From Agromyces sp. H17E-10 (GTDB lineage Bacteria > Actinomycetota > Actinomycetes > Actinomycetales > Microbacteriaceae): a DNA stretch of 64,000 nucleotides. The notes under the pieces were generated by a model. The model ran no database searches and had not been told where the DNA came from. It saw only the letters and a program-made list of their open reading frames with translations. The translations under genes and the position numbers were made by a program. Of this stretch, positions 9,763-17,723 are shown piece after piece. The stretch covers positions 1,798,001 to 1,862,000 of the forward strand of contig NZ_CP095042.1 of the NCBI RefSeq assembly GCF_022919715.1, given 5' to 3'. Position 1 is the stretch's first letter, and the number at the start of each line of letters is the position of its first letter.

Positions 9763-9775
9763 TAGGCTGCCTGCC
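9763..9775 (+). promoter_or_regulatory. -10 box for a leaderless gene (pyrimidine-dimer glycosylase)
   Basis: TAGGCT at 9763-9768, seven bases, then the ATG at 9776. No ribosome site is present. Confidence 0.6.
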
Positions 9776-10240
9776 ATGCGGATCTGGTCGTTGCACCCCC
9801 GATACCTCGACCGGCAGGGCCTCACGGCCTGCTGGCGGGAGGCCCTGCTCGCGCAGGCGGTGCTCGAGGGTGCGACTCGCGGCTACACGCGCCATCCGCA
9901 GCTCGAGCGCTTCCGCGAGTCGGGCCGGCCGCTCGAGGCGATCGGCGACTACCTGGCCGTGGTGGCAGCGGAGGCGGCATCCCGCGGATATCGATTCGAC
10001 GACGCGAAGGTGCACCGCCGCGGGGCGACCGCGCCGATCGAGGTGACGACCGGTCAGCTCGACCTGGAGTGGCGGCACCTGCGGGCGAAGCTCGCCGCGC
10101 GGAGCCCCGAGGTCGCCGAACGCTGGTCGGCGGTCGTGCTCCCCGAACAGCATCCGCTGTTCGCGGTGGTCGACGGGCCGGCCGCATCATGGGAGCGCGC
10201 CATGCTTCCGCCGGGAGGCGCGACCGACGCTCAGGACTGA
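9776..10240 (+). CDS. Pyrimidine dimer DNA glycosylase family protein
   Basis: A 154-residue member of the Pyr_excise family, recognised by its opening MRIWSLHPRYLDRQGLTACWREALLAQAVL and GYTRHPQLERFRES. The family is named after T4 endonuclease V, which cuts the glycosyl bond and then the backbone at UV-induced pyrimidine dimers; activity has been shown for few members, so repair of UV lesions is the likely but unproven role. The Arg/His-rich first 50 residues would hold the active site. The ATG is probably used on a leaderless message. Its last 10 bases overlap the convergent MarR gene. A UV-repair gene next to carotenoid genes makes sense for a light-exposed organism. Confidence 0.85.
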   Translation: MRIWSLHPRYLDRQGLTACWREALLAQAVLEGATRGYTRHPQLERFRESGRPLEAIGDYLAVVAAEAASRGYRFDDAKVHRRGATAPIEVTTGQLDLEWRHLRAKLAARSPEVAERWSAVVLPEQHPLFAVVDGPAASWERAMLPPGGATDAQD

Positions 10241-10830
10241 GGCGGGCCGGCCGGACCTTCGGCCGCAGCGTCGTCGACGTCATCGTCATCGACCTCGGTC
10301 GCGCTGAGCGCGTCGAGGAAGCGGATCACGGTCTCCCGCTCGGCCGATGTGAGTGCCGCTGCCACCGCGAATCGCCGGGCGTGCAGCCGGCCGACCGACT
10401 CGCGCGCCGCGGCCCGGGTCGTGTCGGTCACCGAGATGGCGAGCGCACGCCGGTCGGTGGGGTGCGGTGCGCGCACGATGTGGCCGCCGTGCTCGAGGCG
10501 GTCGAGGAGCTTCGTGGTCGAGGCGCTCGAGATGCCGAGATAGGCGCTGATGGCTCCGGGTGTCGCGATCTCGCCCTGGTTGCGGGCGGCGACGAGGTAC
10601 CGGATGGCGCGCATGTCGGTCTCGTTGAGCTTCATGTAGCGCCGAGACGCCTCGCTCATGCGGCGCTGGGTCTCGTGCCATCCGCGCAGGCTCTGCATCA
10701 CCCGCACGATCTGATCGACCTCGGAATCGTCGAGTCGGGACCGGTCGACGAGGTGCCCCTCACGATCGGAGATGCGGGGGTCGTGCATGCCCCGCGCGAC
10801 CTCCCGCCACGCGGCTGACTCATCTGCCAT
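10231..10830 (-). CDS. MarR-family regulator, probable repressor of the carotenoid operon
   Basis: A 199-residue winged-helix protein. The MarR core runs from about residue 35 to 150: TDMRAIRYLVAARNQGE, the recognition helix ISSASTTKLLDRLEHGGHI and the wing PHPTDRRALAISVTD. An acidic tail (EVDDDDVDDAAAEG) follows. It is transcribed divergently from idi-crtE with 90 bases between, the same arrangement as CrtR of Corynebacterium, which represses carotenoid synthesis and responds to geranylgeranyl diphosphate. The equivalence is inference from position and family. Its ATG lies six bases after TAGAAT, so it is probably leaderless, and the palindrome at 10846-10861 suggests autoregulation. Confidence 0.92.
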   Translation of the reverse strand: MADESAAWREVARGMHDPRISDREGHLVDRSRLDDSEVDQIVRVMQSLRGWHETQRRMSEASRRYMKLNETDMRAIRYLVAARNQGEIATPGAISAYLGISSASTTKLLDRLEHGGHIVRAPHPTDRRALAISVTDTTRAAARESVGRLHARRFAVAAALTSAERETVIRFLDALSATEVDDDDVDDAAAEGPAGPPQS

Positions 10831-10842
10831 GTCGTGATTCTA
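10831..10842 (-). promoter_or_regulatory. -10 box for leaderless marR-type gene
   Basis: Minus-strand TAGAAT at 10837-10842 is followed by six bases and the ATG at 10830. Confidence 0.6.
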
Positions 10843-10845
10843 GCC

Positions 10846-10861
10846 AACTCGGCATATAGTT
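10846..10861. promoter_or_regulatory. Candidate operator between the MarR gene and idi
   Basis: AACTCGGCATATAGTT has four-base inverted ends (AACT/AGTT). Outside it, CTAGC (10840-10844) and GCTAG (10868-10872) form a second pair. The forward strand contains TATAGT (10855-10860), a good -10 box for idi, and the reverse -10 of the MarR gene abuts it. A dimer bound here would cover both promoters. Assignment to the MarR protein is inference. Confidence 0.5.
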
Positions 10862-10920
10862 CGCTAAGCTAGCTTCTTGCCAAGGCAGATAGAAGATGCC
10901 GACCGAACGAGGGAGTCGTC

Positions 10921-11481
10921 ATGACCGTGACCCTGATCGAAGAGGTCGTGCTGCTCGACGCCGACGACCGCCCCATCGGGCGAGCACCGAAGGCGAGCGT
11001 GCACGGAGCCGCCACCGCCCGCCACCTCGCCTTCTCGTGCCACGTGTTCGACGACGCGGGTCGCCTGCTCGTCACCCGCCGAGCGCTCGCGAAGCAGGCG
11101 TGGCCCGGAGTCTGGACCAACTCGTTCTGCGGGCACCCGGCACCGGCCGAGACGCTCATCCATGCGATCCGCCGCCGCGGAGAGTTCGAACTCGGGCTCG
11201 AACTCGACGACCTCGAGCCGGTGCTGCCGTTCTTCCACTACCGAGCCGTCGACGCCTCGGGCATCGTCGAGAACGAGCTCTGCCCCGTCTACACCGCCCG
11301 CACCCGGTCGACGCCCGAGCCGCACCCGAACGAGGTCATGGAGATCGCCTGGGTCGAGCCCGAACGCCTCGCGGCCGCGATCGACGGGGCACCCTGGGCG
11401 TTCAGCCCCTGGCTCGTGCTGCAGGCCCGACTGCTGCCGTTCCTCTCCGGTTCCTCCGAGCCGCGGGTGCTCGCCTCATGA
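10921..11481 (+). CDS. idi: Isopentenyl-diphosphate delta-isomerase, type I
   Basis: Interconverts IPP and DMAPP and so supplies the allylic primer for carotenoid chains. The 186-residue length is typical of the NUDIX-fold type I enzyme. The catalytic cysteine is in TNSFCGHP and the catalytic glutamate in VENELCPVY. GAGGGAG seven bases before the ATG is a strong ribosome site. It is the first gene of the carotenoid operon and its last four bases (ATGA) contain the crtE start, so translation of the two is coupled. Confidence 0.97.
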   Translation: MTVTLIEEVVLLDADDRPIGRAPKASVHGAATARHLAFSCHVFDDAGRLLVTRRALAKQAWPGVWTNSFCGHPAPAETLIHAIRRRGEFELGLELDDLEPVLPFFHYRAVDASGIVENELCPVYTARTRSTPEPHPNEVMEIAWVEPERLAAAIDGAPWAFSPWLVLQARLLPFLSGSSEPRVLAS

Positions 11482-12560
11482 TCGGCGCGGTCCTCGAGCG
11501 GCCCACCCGGCTGGGCACCGCCGACGTCGAGGCGTTCATCGACGCGTTCTTCACCGAGCGTGCGACGCGGGCGTCATCGTGCGGCGACGACTACCTGCGG
11601 CTCTGGGATGCCGCGCGCTCGAGCTCGACGGGCGGCAAGCGCCTGCGACCCGAGCTCGTGCTCGCCGCGCATGCCGCCTACGCGGAGCGCGGCGCCGCGA
11701 CCCAGCGCGGCGACGCCGCGGCGGTGCAGCTCGCCGCCGCGTTCGAGCTCCTGCACACTGCCTTCCTCATGCACGACGACGTGATCGACCACGATCTCGA
11801 GCGGCGGGGCGCGCCGAACGTGACGGCCCGCTTCATGCGCGAGGCGCTCGCCCGCGGCGTCGGCGAGCCCCGCTCGCGCGAGTACGGCGAAGCGGCCGCG
11901 ATCCTCGCCGGCGACCTGCTCATCAGCTCGGCGCACCGCATCGTCGCGGGGCTCGACGCCGCGACGGAGGTGCGCACCGCCCTCCTCGACGTGCTCGACG
12001 AGTGCGTGCTGCTGACCGCGGCCGGCGAGCTCGCCGACGTTCGCCAGTCCACCGCGTCGCCGGGCCCGCACGAGATCGTGGCGATGATCGAGCAGAAGAC
12101 CGCGGCCTACTCGTTCAGCGGGCCGCTGCGGGCGGGCGCGCTCCTCGGCGGCGCACCGGCACCGTCGGTGGCGAGCCTGGGCGAGGTCGGGCGTCACCTG
12201 GGGGTCGCGTTCCAGTTGCGCGACGACGTGCTCGGCGTGTTCGGCAGCGCATCGCTCACGGGCAAGACGGTCACCGGCGACCTGCGCGAGGGCAAGCAGA
12301 CCCTGCTGGTCGCGTTCGCGCGCGAGCACCACGGCTGGGGAGCGGTCGCCGGAGACTTCGGCCGCCCCGACCTCGACGAGGAGGCCGCGGCCCGCCTGCG
12401 CACGGCGATCATCGCGAGCGGCGCTCTCGATCGGGTCGAGACGATGATCGGCGAACGCTGCGCCGAGGCCGTCGCCGCGATCGAGGCGGGCGGCTTCCCC
12501 GAGACGCTCCGCGACGAGCTCGTCGCGACCGCCGGGCGCTGCGTGGAGCGCGTGCGATGA
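11478..12560 (+). CDS. crtE: Polyprenyl (geranylgeranyl) diphosphate synthase
   Basis: Builds the C20 geranylgeranyl diphosphate that crtB condenses. It has 360 residues; the first aspartate-rich motif is MHDDVIDHDLERRG and the second is QLRDDVLGVFGS, where the usual DDxxD is shortened as in other actinobacterial GGPP synthases. GGKRLRPELVLAAH and EQKTAAYSF are also typical. The start ATG overlaps idi and the stop overlaps crtB by ATGA. In C50 producers this enzyme also supplies the C5-extension pathway indirectly, through the same IPP/DMAPP pool. Confidence 0.95.
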   Translation: MIGAVLERPTRLGTADVEAFIDAFFTERATRASSCGDDYLRLWDAARSSSTGGKRLRPELVLAAHAAYAERGAATQRGDAAAVQLAAAFELLHTAFLMHDDVIDHDLERRGAPNVTARFMREALARGVGEPRSREYGEAAAILAGDLLISSAHRIVAGLDAATEVRTALLDVLDECVLLTAAGELADVRQSTASPGPHEIVAMIEQKTAAYSFSGPLRAGALLGGAPAPSVASLGEVGRHLGVAFQLRDDVLGVFGSASLTGKTVTGDLREGKQTLLVAFAREHHGWGAVAGDFGRPDLDEEAAARLRTAIIASGALDRVETMIGERCAEAVAAIEAGGFPETLRDELVATAGRCVERVR

Positions 12561-13501
12561 CGACGACCGGCCTGGCCCTCTACCACCGCACCGCCCGCCT
12601 CGGTTCGGCGCGGGTGATCACCGAGTACTCGACCTCGTTCGGCCTTGCGAGCCGCCTCTGCTCGCGACCGGTGCGCACCCACGTCGCCGCCGTCTACGCG
12701 CTCGTGCGCATCGCCGACGAGATCGTCGACGGACCCGCCGAGGAGGCCGGGCTCGACCGGGGCGAGCGCCTCGCGATGCTCGACGCGCTCGAGGCCGAGA
12801 CCGAGCGTGCGATGCGGTGCGGATACAGCGCGAACCTCGTGGTCGACGCGTTCGCGCAGACGGCGCGCGCCACCGGCTTCGGCGCGGAGCTGACCCGCCC
12901 GTTCTTCGCCTCGATGCGCCGCGACCTCGACCCGATCGACTTCGACGAGGCCGAGCTCGACGCCTACGTCTACGGGTCGGCCGAGGTCGTCGGCCTCATG
13001 TGCCTGCGCGCGTTCAGCGAGGGCCTGCCCGCCGACGCGGCCCGCGACGCACGGTGGCAGCGCGGTGCGCGACACCTCGGCGCCGCCTTCCAGAAGGTGA
13101 ACTTCCTGCGCGACCTCGCCGACGACTTCGGCGAGCGCGGTCGCCGCTACCTGCCGGGGGTCGACCCCGCCCACCTCACCGACGCGCAGCAGGAGCGGGT
13201 GCTCGACGACATCGATCGCGACCTCGCGATCGCGGGCGAGGTGATCCCCGAGCTCCCGGCGGGGTGCCGACGCGCGGTCGCGGCGGCGCACGCGCTCTTC
13301 GCCGAGCTCTCGGCCCGACTCCGGCGCACGCCTGCCGAGCAGCTCGTGCGCGAGCGGGTGAGCGTCCCCGCCGCGAGGAAGCTCGCGCTGCTCGTGCGTG
13401 CGGTCGCGTCCCCGGGGCGCGGGATGCCGCGGCCGAACGCGCACGCCGACGCGCACGCCGACGCGAGCGCCGTCGCAGTCGCCCGGGAGGCGCGCCCGTG
13501 A
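12557..13501 (+). CDS. crtB: Phytoene synthase
   Basis: Condenses two geranylgeranyl diphosphates to phytoene, the first committed carotenoid step. The two aspartate-rich motifs are ALVRIADEIVDGPAEE and VNFLRDLADDFGERGRRYLP. ITEYSTSFGLASRL near the N-terminus fits the family. Length is 314 residues. The last 20 residues contain a short repeated stretch (HADAHADASA) that looks dispensable. ATGA and GTGA overlaps join it to crtE and crtI. Confidence 0.96.
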   Translation: MTTTGLALYHRTARLGSARVITEYSTSFGLASRLCSRPVRTHVAAVYALVRIADEIVDGPAEEAGLDRGERLAMLDALEAETERAMRCGYSANLVVDAFAQTARATGFGAELTRPFFASMRRDLDPIDFDEAELDAYVYGSAEVVGLMCLRAFSEGLPADAARDARWQRGARHLGAAFQKVNFLRDLADDFGERGRRYLPGVDPAHLTDAQQERVLDDIDRDLAIAGEVIPELPAGCRRAVAAAHALFAELSARLRRTPAEQLVRERVSVPAARKLALLVRAVASPGRGMPRPNAHADAHADASAVAVAREARP

Positions 13502-15069
13502 GCCGCGTCGCCGTGATCGGCGCGGGCATCGCGGGGCTCGCCACCGCCGCGCTCCTCGCGCGCGACGGTCACGACGTGACCGTGTACGAGGCGCGCGACG
13601 AGATCGGCGGTCGCGCCGGACGATGGGAGGCCGAGGGCTTCCGCTTCGACACCGGGCCGTCGTGGTACCTCATGCCCGAGGTCTTCGAGCACTTCTTCCG
13701 GCTCATGGGCACGACCACCGAGGAGCAGCTCGAGCTCGTGCGGCTCGCGCCCGGGTACCGGGTGTTCTTCGAGCACGAGCCCGCGCCGCTCGACCTCCAC
13801 GCCGACCGCGACCGCGCAGCGGAGGTCTTCGAATCGATCGAGCCCGGTGCCGGCGACGAGCTCGAGCGGTACCTCGACTCCGCCGCCGAGACCGCACGCC
13901 TCGCCGTCGATCACTTCCTCTACGACGACTTCTCCTCCCCGTCGTCGCTCGTCTCGCGCCCCGTGCTGCGCCACGCCGGCCGCCTGACGCGGCTGCTCGC
14001 CGAGCCGCTCGACCGTCGCATCGCCCGGCGGTTCCGCGATCCGCGGTTGCGGCAGATCCTGGGCTACCCGGCCGTCTTCCTCGGCACCTCGCCGTCGGCG
14101 GCGCCGAGCCTGTACCACCTGATGAGCCACTTCGACCTCGACGACGGCGTGTACTACCCGCAGGGCGGGTTCTCGGGCCTGATCGATCGGGTCGCGGCCC
14201 TCGCCGAGCAGGCCGGCGCCCGGGTGGTGACCGGCGCACGGGTCACCGGCATCGTCGTCGAGGACGGCTCGGCACGAGGCATCCGCATCGCCGACCCGGC
14301 CGGCGGCGAGCGCGTCGCGGCCGCCGACCTCGTCGTCTCGACCGCCGACCTCCACCACACCGAGAACGACCTGCTCGCACCCGAGCACCGCACCCGGTCG
14401 GCGGCGTCGTGGCGACGGGCCGACCCCGGGCCCGGCGCCGTGCTCGTGATGCTCGGCGTGCGCGGGCGGTTGCCGCAGCTCCTCCACCACAACCTCCTGT
14501 TCACCGCCGACTGGCACGAGAACTTCGCGCGCATCTTCGGCCCCGCCCCATCGGTGCCCGACCCGGCGTCGCTCTACGTCTGCATGCCGAGCGCGACCGA
14601 TGCCGCGGTCGCCCCCGCGGGCGACGAGAACCTGTTCGTGCTCGTGCCCGTGCCCGCCGACCCCGCGCTCGGCCGAGGCGGCGTCGACGGCGCGGGCGAC
14701 GAGACCGTCGAGCGGATCGCCGACGCCGCGATCGCCCAGCTCGGCGCCTGGGCGGGCATCGACGACCTGGCCGAGCGCGTCGTGGTGCGGCGCACCGTCG
14801 GCCCGGGCGACTTCGCCGTCGACCTCAACTCGTGGCGGGGTTCGGCGCTCGGCCCGGCCCACGTGCTGCGGCAGAGCGCGTTCCTGCGCGGTCGCACGGT
14901 GTCGAAACGGGTGCGCGGGCTGTTCTTCGCCGGCGCCACGACCGTCCCCGGCATCGGACTGCCGATGTGCCTCATCAGTGCCGAGCTCGTGGCGAAGGCG
15001 GTACGCGGCGCACGCGGCGCGGGGCGGCTGCCCGAGCCCGCACCGCAGGGCGGGATGGTGCCGGCATGA
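13498..15069 (+). CDS. crtI: Phytoene desaturase (lycopene-forming)
   Basis: An FAD-dependent desaturase that makes lycopene from phytoene. The 523-residue protein has the dinucleotide-binding motif VIGAGIAGLATAALLARDGHDVTVYEA at its very start, GGRAGRWEAEGFRFDTGPSW, a middle FDLDDGVYYPQGGF segment, and the C-terminal FFAGATTVPGIGLPMCLISAELV typical of CrtI. It starts with GTG in a GTGA overlap with crtB. With crtEb and crtYe/Yf downstream, lycopene is the branch compound for C50 synthesis. Confidence 0.97.
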   Translation: MSRVAVIGAGIAGLATAALLARDGHDVTVYEARDEIGGRAGRWEAEGFRFDTGPSWYLMPEVFEHFFRLMGTTTEEQLELVRLAPGYRVFFEHEPAPLDLHADRDRAAEVFESIEPGAGDELERYLDSAAETARLAVDHFLYDDFSSPSSLVSRPVLRHAGRLTRLLAEPLDRRIARRFRDPRLRQILGYPAVFLGTSPSAAPSLYHLMSHFDLDDGVYYPQGGFSGLIDRVAALAEQAGARVVTGARVTGIVVEDGSARGIRIADPAGGERVAAADLVVSTADLHHTENDLLAPEHRTRSAASWRRADPGPGAVLVMLGVRGRLPQLLHHNLLFTADWHENFARIFGPAPSVPDPASLYVCMPSATDAAVAPAGDENLFVLVPVPADPALGRGGVDGAGDETVERIADAAIAQLGAWAGIDDLAERVVVRRTVGPGDFAVDLNSWRGSALGPAHVLRQSAFLRGRTVSKRVRGLFFAGATTVPGIGLPMCLISAELVAKAVRGARGAGRLPEPAPQGGMVPA

Positions 15070-15440
15070 GCTTCGCCTACCTCGCCGTGCTCGGCGCGAG
15101 CATCGCCTGCATGGTGCTCGTCGACGTGCGGTTGCGCCTCGTCTTCGCCGTGCCGGGCGGCGCGCGGCGGGCGGCGGTGCTCGTCGCCACCGGGGTTGCG
15201 TTCTTCCTCCTGTGGGACCTCGCGGGCATCGCACTCGGGATCTTCCATCGTGCTGAGAACCCTGTGAGCACCGGCCTGCTGCTCGCCCCCGAGCTGCCGG
15301 TCGAGGAGATCGTGTTCCTCGCGTTCCTGACGTACCTCACGCTCGTGGTCTACGCAGCGATGCGTCGCATCGCGTCGGCGCGGGCGCACACGGCGTCGGT
15401 GCAGGAGCACCTCGCCGCCACGAGGGAGGACGGCCGGTGA
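15066..15440 (+). CDS. crtYe: C50 carotenoid cyclase subunit CrtYe
   Basis: One half of the heterodimeric membrane cyclase that closes the end rings of C50 carotenoids. The 124-residue protein has three predicted membrane segments and the conserved LAPELPVEEIVFLAFLTYLT motif of the CarR/CrtY-type cyclases. It overlaps crtI by ATGA and crtYf by GTGA, and the two halves are expected at equal amounts. Sequence alone does not reveal whether epsilon, gamma or beta rings are made. Confidence 0.92.
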   Translation: MSFAYLAVLGASIACMVLVDVRLRLVFAVPGGARRAAVLVATGVAFFLLWDLAGIALGIFHRAENPVSTGLLLAPELPVEEIVFLAFLTYLTLVVYAAMRRIASARAHTASVQEHLAATREDGR

Positions 15441-15742
15441 CCTACCTCCTGCTCTCCGCGGTCTTCATGACCGTGGCGGTCGTCGTCGCCCTCATCGGGG
15501 CGCGGCGTGCACCCCGGTGGCACTGGGGCGCGGTGGGCGCGACCGCCGGCATCCTCGTCGTGCTGACCGTCGTCTTCGACTCGATCATGATCGCGGCCGG
15601 GCTCTTCGACTACGGCGCGGCGCACATCTGGGGCGTGCGCATCTGGCTCGCCCCGGTCGAGGACCTCGCCTACCCGATCGCCGGGGTCCTGCTGCTCAGC
15701 GGGCTCTGGAACCTCCTCGGAGGGCCGCGTCGTGAGCACTGA
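15437..15742 (+). CDS. crtYf: C50 carotenoid cyclase subunit CrtYf
   Basis: The second cyclase subunit, 101 residues with three membrane segments. DSIMIAAGLFDYG followed by IWGVRIWLAPVEDLAYPIAGVLLL is the conserved core, with the PVEDLAYP motif matching PVEEIVF of the partner. It starts with GTG inside the end of crtYe. The stop lies 11 bases inside crtEb, so the three membrane proteins form a tightly coupled translational block. Confidence 0.92.
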   Translation: MTYLLLSAVFMTVAVVVALIGARRAPRWHWGAVGATAGILVVLTVVFDSIMIAAGLFDYGAAHIWGVRIWLAPVEDLAYPIAGVLLLSGLWNLLGGPRREH

Positions 15743-16619
15743 CGTACGCCGACGCGGCGCGATCGGCGACCTGATCACGGCGTCGCGGCCGCTGAGCTGG
15801 GTGAACACCGCATACCCGTTCGCGGCCGCGTACCTGCTCACCACCCGCGAGATCGACGCAGCCCTCATCGTGGGCACGCTCTTCTTCCTCGTGCCGTACA
15901 ACCTCGCGATGTACGGCATCAACGACGTCTTCGACTACGCCTCGGATGCCGCGAACCCGCGCAAGGGCGGGGCCGAGGGCGCACTCCTCGTGCCTGCCCG
16001 CCACCGGCTGACGATCGTCGCTGCGATCGTCGCCTGCCTGCCGTTCGTCGCCGTGCTCGTGCTCCTCGGGTCTCCGGCGGCGTCGGCCGTGCTCGCCGTC
16101 TGCCTCTTCGCGGTCGCGGCGTACTCGGTGCCGGGGCTCCGTTTCAAGGAGGTGCCGGGCCTCGACTCGATCACCTCGAGCGTGCACTTCGTCGGGCCGG
16201 CCGTCTACGGGCTCGTGCTGGCCGGGGCGTCGTTCACGCCGCCGCTCATCGCCCTGCTGCTCGCCTTCCTCGCGTGGGGCGTCGCAAGCCACGCCTTCGG
16301 CGCCGTGCAAGACGTCGTGCCCGACCGCGCCGGGGGCATCGCCTCGATCGCCACCGCCATGGGCGCGCGCCGCACCGTGCGGTTCGCGATCGCGCTCTGG
16401 GCCGTCGCGGGAGCGCTCATGCTCGTGACCTCGTGGCCGGGCCCGCTCGCGGCGGTGCTCGTCGTGCCCTACATCGTCGCGGCGGCACCGTTCGTCGACG
16501 TCACCGACGCGAGCTCGGGCCGCGCGAACGCGGGGTGGAAGCGGTTCCTCGCGATCAACTACGCGGTCGGCTTCGCCGTGACGATGCTGCTGATCTGGTA
16601 CGCGGCGATCACGGGGTGA
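15732..16619 (+). CDS. crtEb: Lycopene elongase, UbiA-family prenyltransferase
   Basis: Adds C5 prenyl units to both ends of lycopene, which creates the C50 skeleton. The 295-residue protein has eight or nine membrane segments and the UbiA catalytic motif NDVFDYASDAANPRKGG, with a second Asp-containing loop AVQDVVPDRAGGIASIAT. It starts with GTG and overlaps crtYf by 11 bases. Its last 11 bases overlap the convergent GntR gene. No glycosyltransferase follows, so the product is probably the free C50 diol type; that is inference. Confidence 0.94.
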   Translation: MSTDVRRRGAIGDLITASRPLSWVNTAYPFAAAYLLTTREIDAALIVGTLFFLVPYNLAMYGINDVFDYASDAANPRKGGAEGALLVPARHRLTIVAAIVACLPFVAVLVLLGSPAASAVLAVCLFAVAAYSVPGLRFKEVPGLDSITSSVHFVGPAVYGLVLAGASFTPPLIALLLAFLAWGVASHAFGAVQDVVPDRAGGIASIATAMGARRTVRFAIALWAVAGALMLVTSWPGPLAAVLVVPYIVAAAPFVDVTDASSGRANAGWKRFLAINYAVGFAVTMLLIWYAAITG

Positions 16620-17382
16620 CGTCGGTGGCGGTGTCGCCGACGGTATCGGCAGCAGCGTCGGCCTCGGCCTCGGCTTCGGCCTCGCCGAGCAACAGCTCGG
16701 TCGAGTGCACGAGGTGCTCCCGCATCGCCTCGGGGCCGCGCACCTGCACCGCGTCGAGCAGCTCGCGATGCTCGACGATGATCGACTCGAGCGTGTAGTG
16801 CGGCCGCACGTGCAGCAGGAACAGCAGCAGCTCGCTGCCGAGCGCGTCGTGCGTCTCGATGATGCGCGGGCTGGCCGACGCGGCGACGATCGCCCGGTGG
16901 AAGTCGGCGTGGAGCCGCTCGACCTCCAGCCAGTCGACAGCAGGTTGCGGGGACGGCGAAGGGGACGCCTCGAGACCCACCTCGGTTTCGAGACGCTCGC
17001 TGCGCTCGCTCCTCAACCCGCGGAGCCGATCGAGTACCTCCTCGGCGGGCGCGAGCACCTCGGCCGGCCAGGTCTGGCCGTACCGCTCGGCGACGATGCG
17101 CACCGCTTCGCCCTCGAGCGCGGCGCGCAACTGCTGCAGCGCCCGGATCTCGTCGCCGTCGAAGCTCACGACACGCACGCCGCGGTAGGGCTCGGCCTCG
17201 GCGAGCCGCTCGGCCACGAGCCGCTGGAACGCGGAGCGCACCGTGTGCCGCGACACCCCGTGGCGCTCGGCCTGGGCCTCCTCGCGCAACGGCGATCCGA
17301 GGGCGATCGCCCCGCTCAGGATCTCGGAGCGGATCGCATCGGCCACCCGCTCGACGGCGGTGTCCGCGCTCGACGTCGACAC
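16609..17382 (-). CDS. GntR-family (FadR subfamily) transcriptional regulator
   Basis: A 257-residue repressor-type protein. The N-terminal winged helix reads AIRSEILSGAIALGSPLREEAQAERHGVSRHTVRSAFQRL, and the rest is an all-helical FCD ligand domain with EVERLHADFHRAIVAAS. Around residues 120-145 the domain is interrupted by RSERSERLETEVGLEAS, encoded by a dispersed repeat, and by a Ser/Pro run. The C-terminus is an Ala/Glu repeat (EAEAEAEADAAAD). The start is a GTG at 17382 with GAGGGG upstream; the longer frame would overlap the next gene. The target is unknown, and convergence with crtEb does not imply regulation of it. Confidence 0.88.
   Translation of the reverse strand: MSTSSADTAVERVADAIRSEILSGAIALGSPLREEAQAERHGVSRHTVRSAFQRLVAERLAEAEPYRGVRVVSFDGDEIRALQQLRAALEGEAVRIVAERYGQTWPAEVLAPAEEVLDRLRGLRSERSERLETEVGLEASPSPSPQPAVDWLEVERLHADFHRAIVAASASPRIIETHDALGSELLLFLLHVRPHYTLESIIVEHRELLDAVQVRGPEAMREHLVHSTELLLGEAEAEAEADAAADTVGDTATDVTP
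16984..17023. repeat. Dispersed palindromic repeat, family B, inside the GntR gene
   Basis: GGTTTCGAGACGCTCGCTGC begins this copy, and CTCGCTCCTCAACCCGCGG ends it. It is the same element, in opposite orientation, as the intergenic copies at 2354 and 43522. Here it is translated as RSERSERLETE within the ligand-binding domain. Confidence 0.65.
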
Positions 17383-17408
17383 CGAGGCATCCCCTCGCTT
17401 CGACCCGC

Positions 17409-17723
17409 TCAGTCGCCGAGCTTCGATCGCACGACGAGCCACACGAGCCCGCCGACCGCGGCGGCGACGCCGACGGCTGCCGCGATCGCGACGCCCGGCT
17501 GCTCGTCGTAGAACCGCTTGAGCGAGACCTTCGCGCGGTCGACGCGGATGCCGACCTGCTTCGGCACGTTGAGCTTGTCTTCGAGCGCGTCGAGGGTCTT
17601 GGCGAACTCGTCGCGAGCTTGGCGCGAGGCGACCCGGGCCTGCACGCGCGTGAGGTTGCGCTCGCGCTCGGCGTTCTCGCGCTTCGAGGGGCGGGGCGCG
17701 TCAGTAGCGGCGGTCATAGTCAC
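17409..17723 (-). CDS. DUF3618-like envelope protein
   Basis: A 104-residue protein with a charged, helical N-terminal half (SKRENAERERNLTRVQARVA, ARDEFAKTLDALEDKLNVPKQ) and one C-terminal membrane segment (AIAAAVGVAAAVGGLVWLVV). This is the layout of DUF3618 proteins, which in actinobacteria sit beside holin-like and YtxH-like genes. The three probably act together on the cell envelope, but no function is established. It overlaps the end of the upstream gene. Start is GTG 17723 (AAGGG five bases before) or ATG 17717. Confidence 0.8.
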   Translation of the reverse strand: MTMTAATDAPRPSKRENAERERNLTRVQARVASRQARDEFAKTLDALEDKLNVPKQVGIRVDRAKVSLKRFYDEQPGVAIAAAVGVAAAVGGLVWLVVRSKLGD

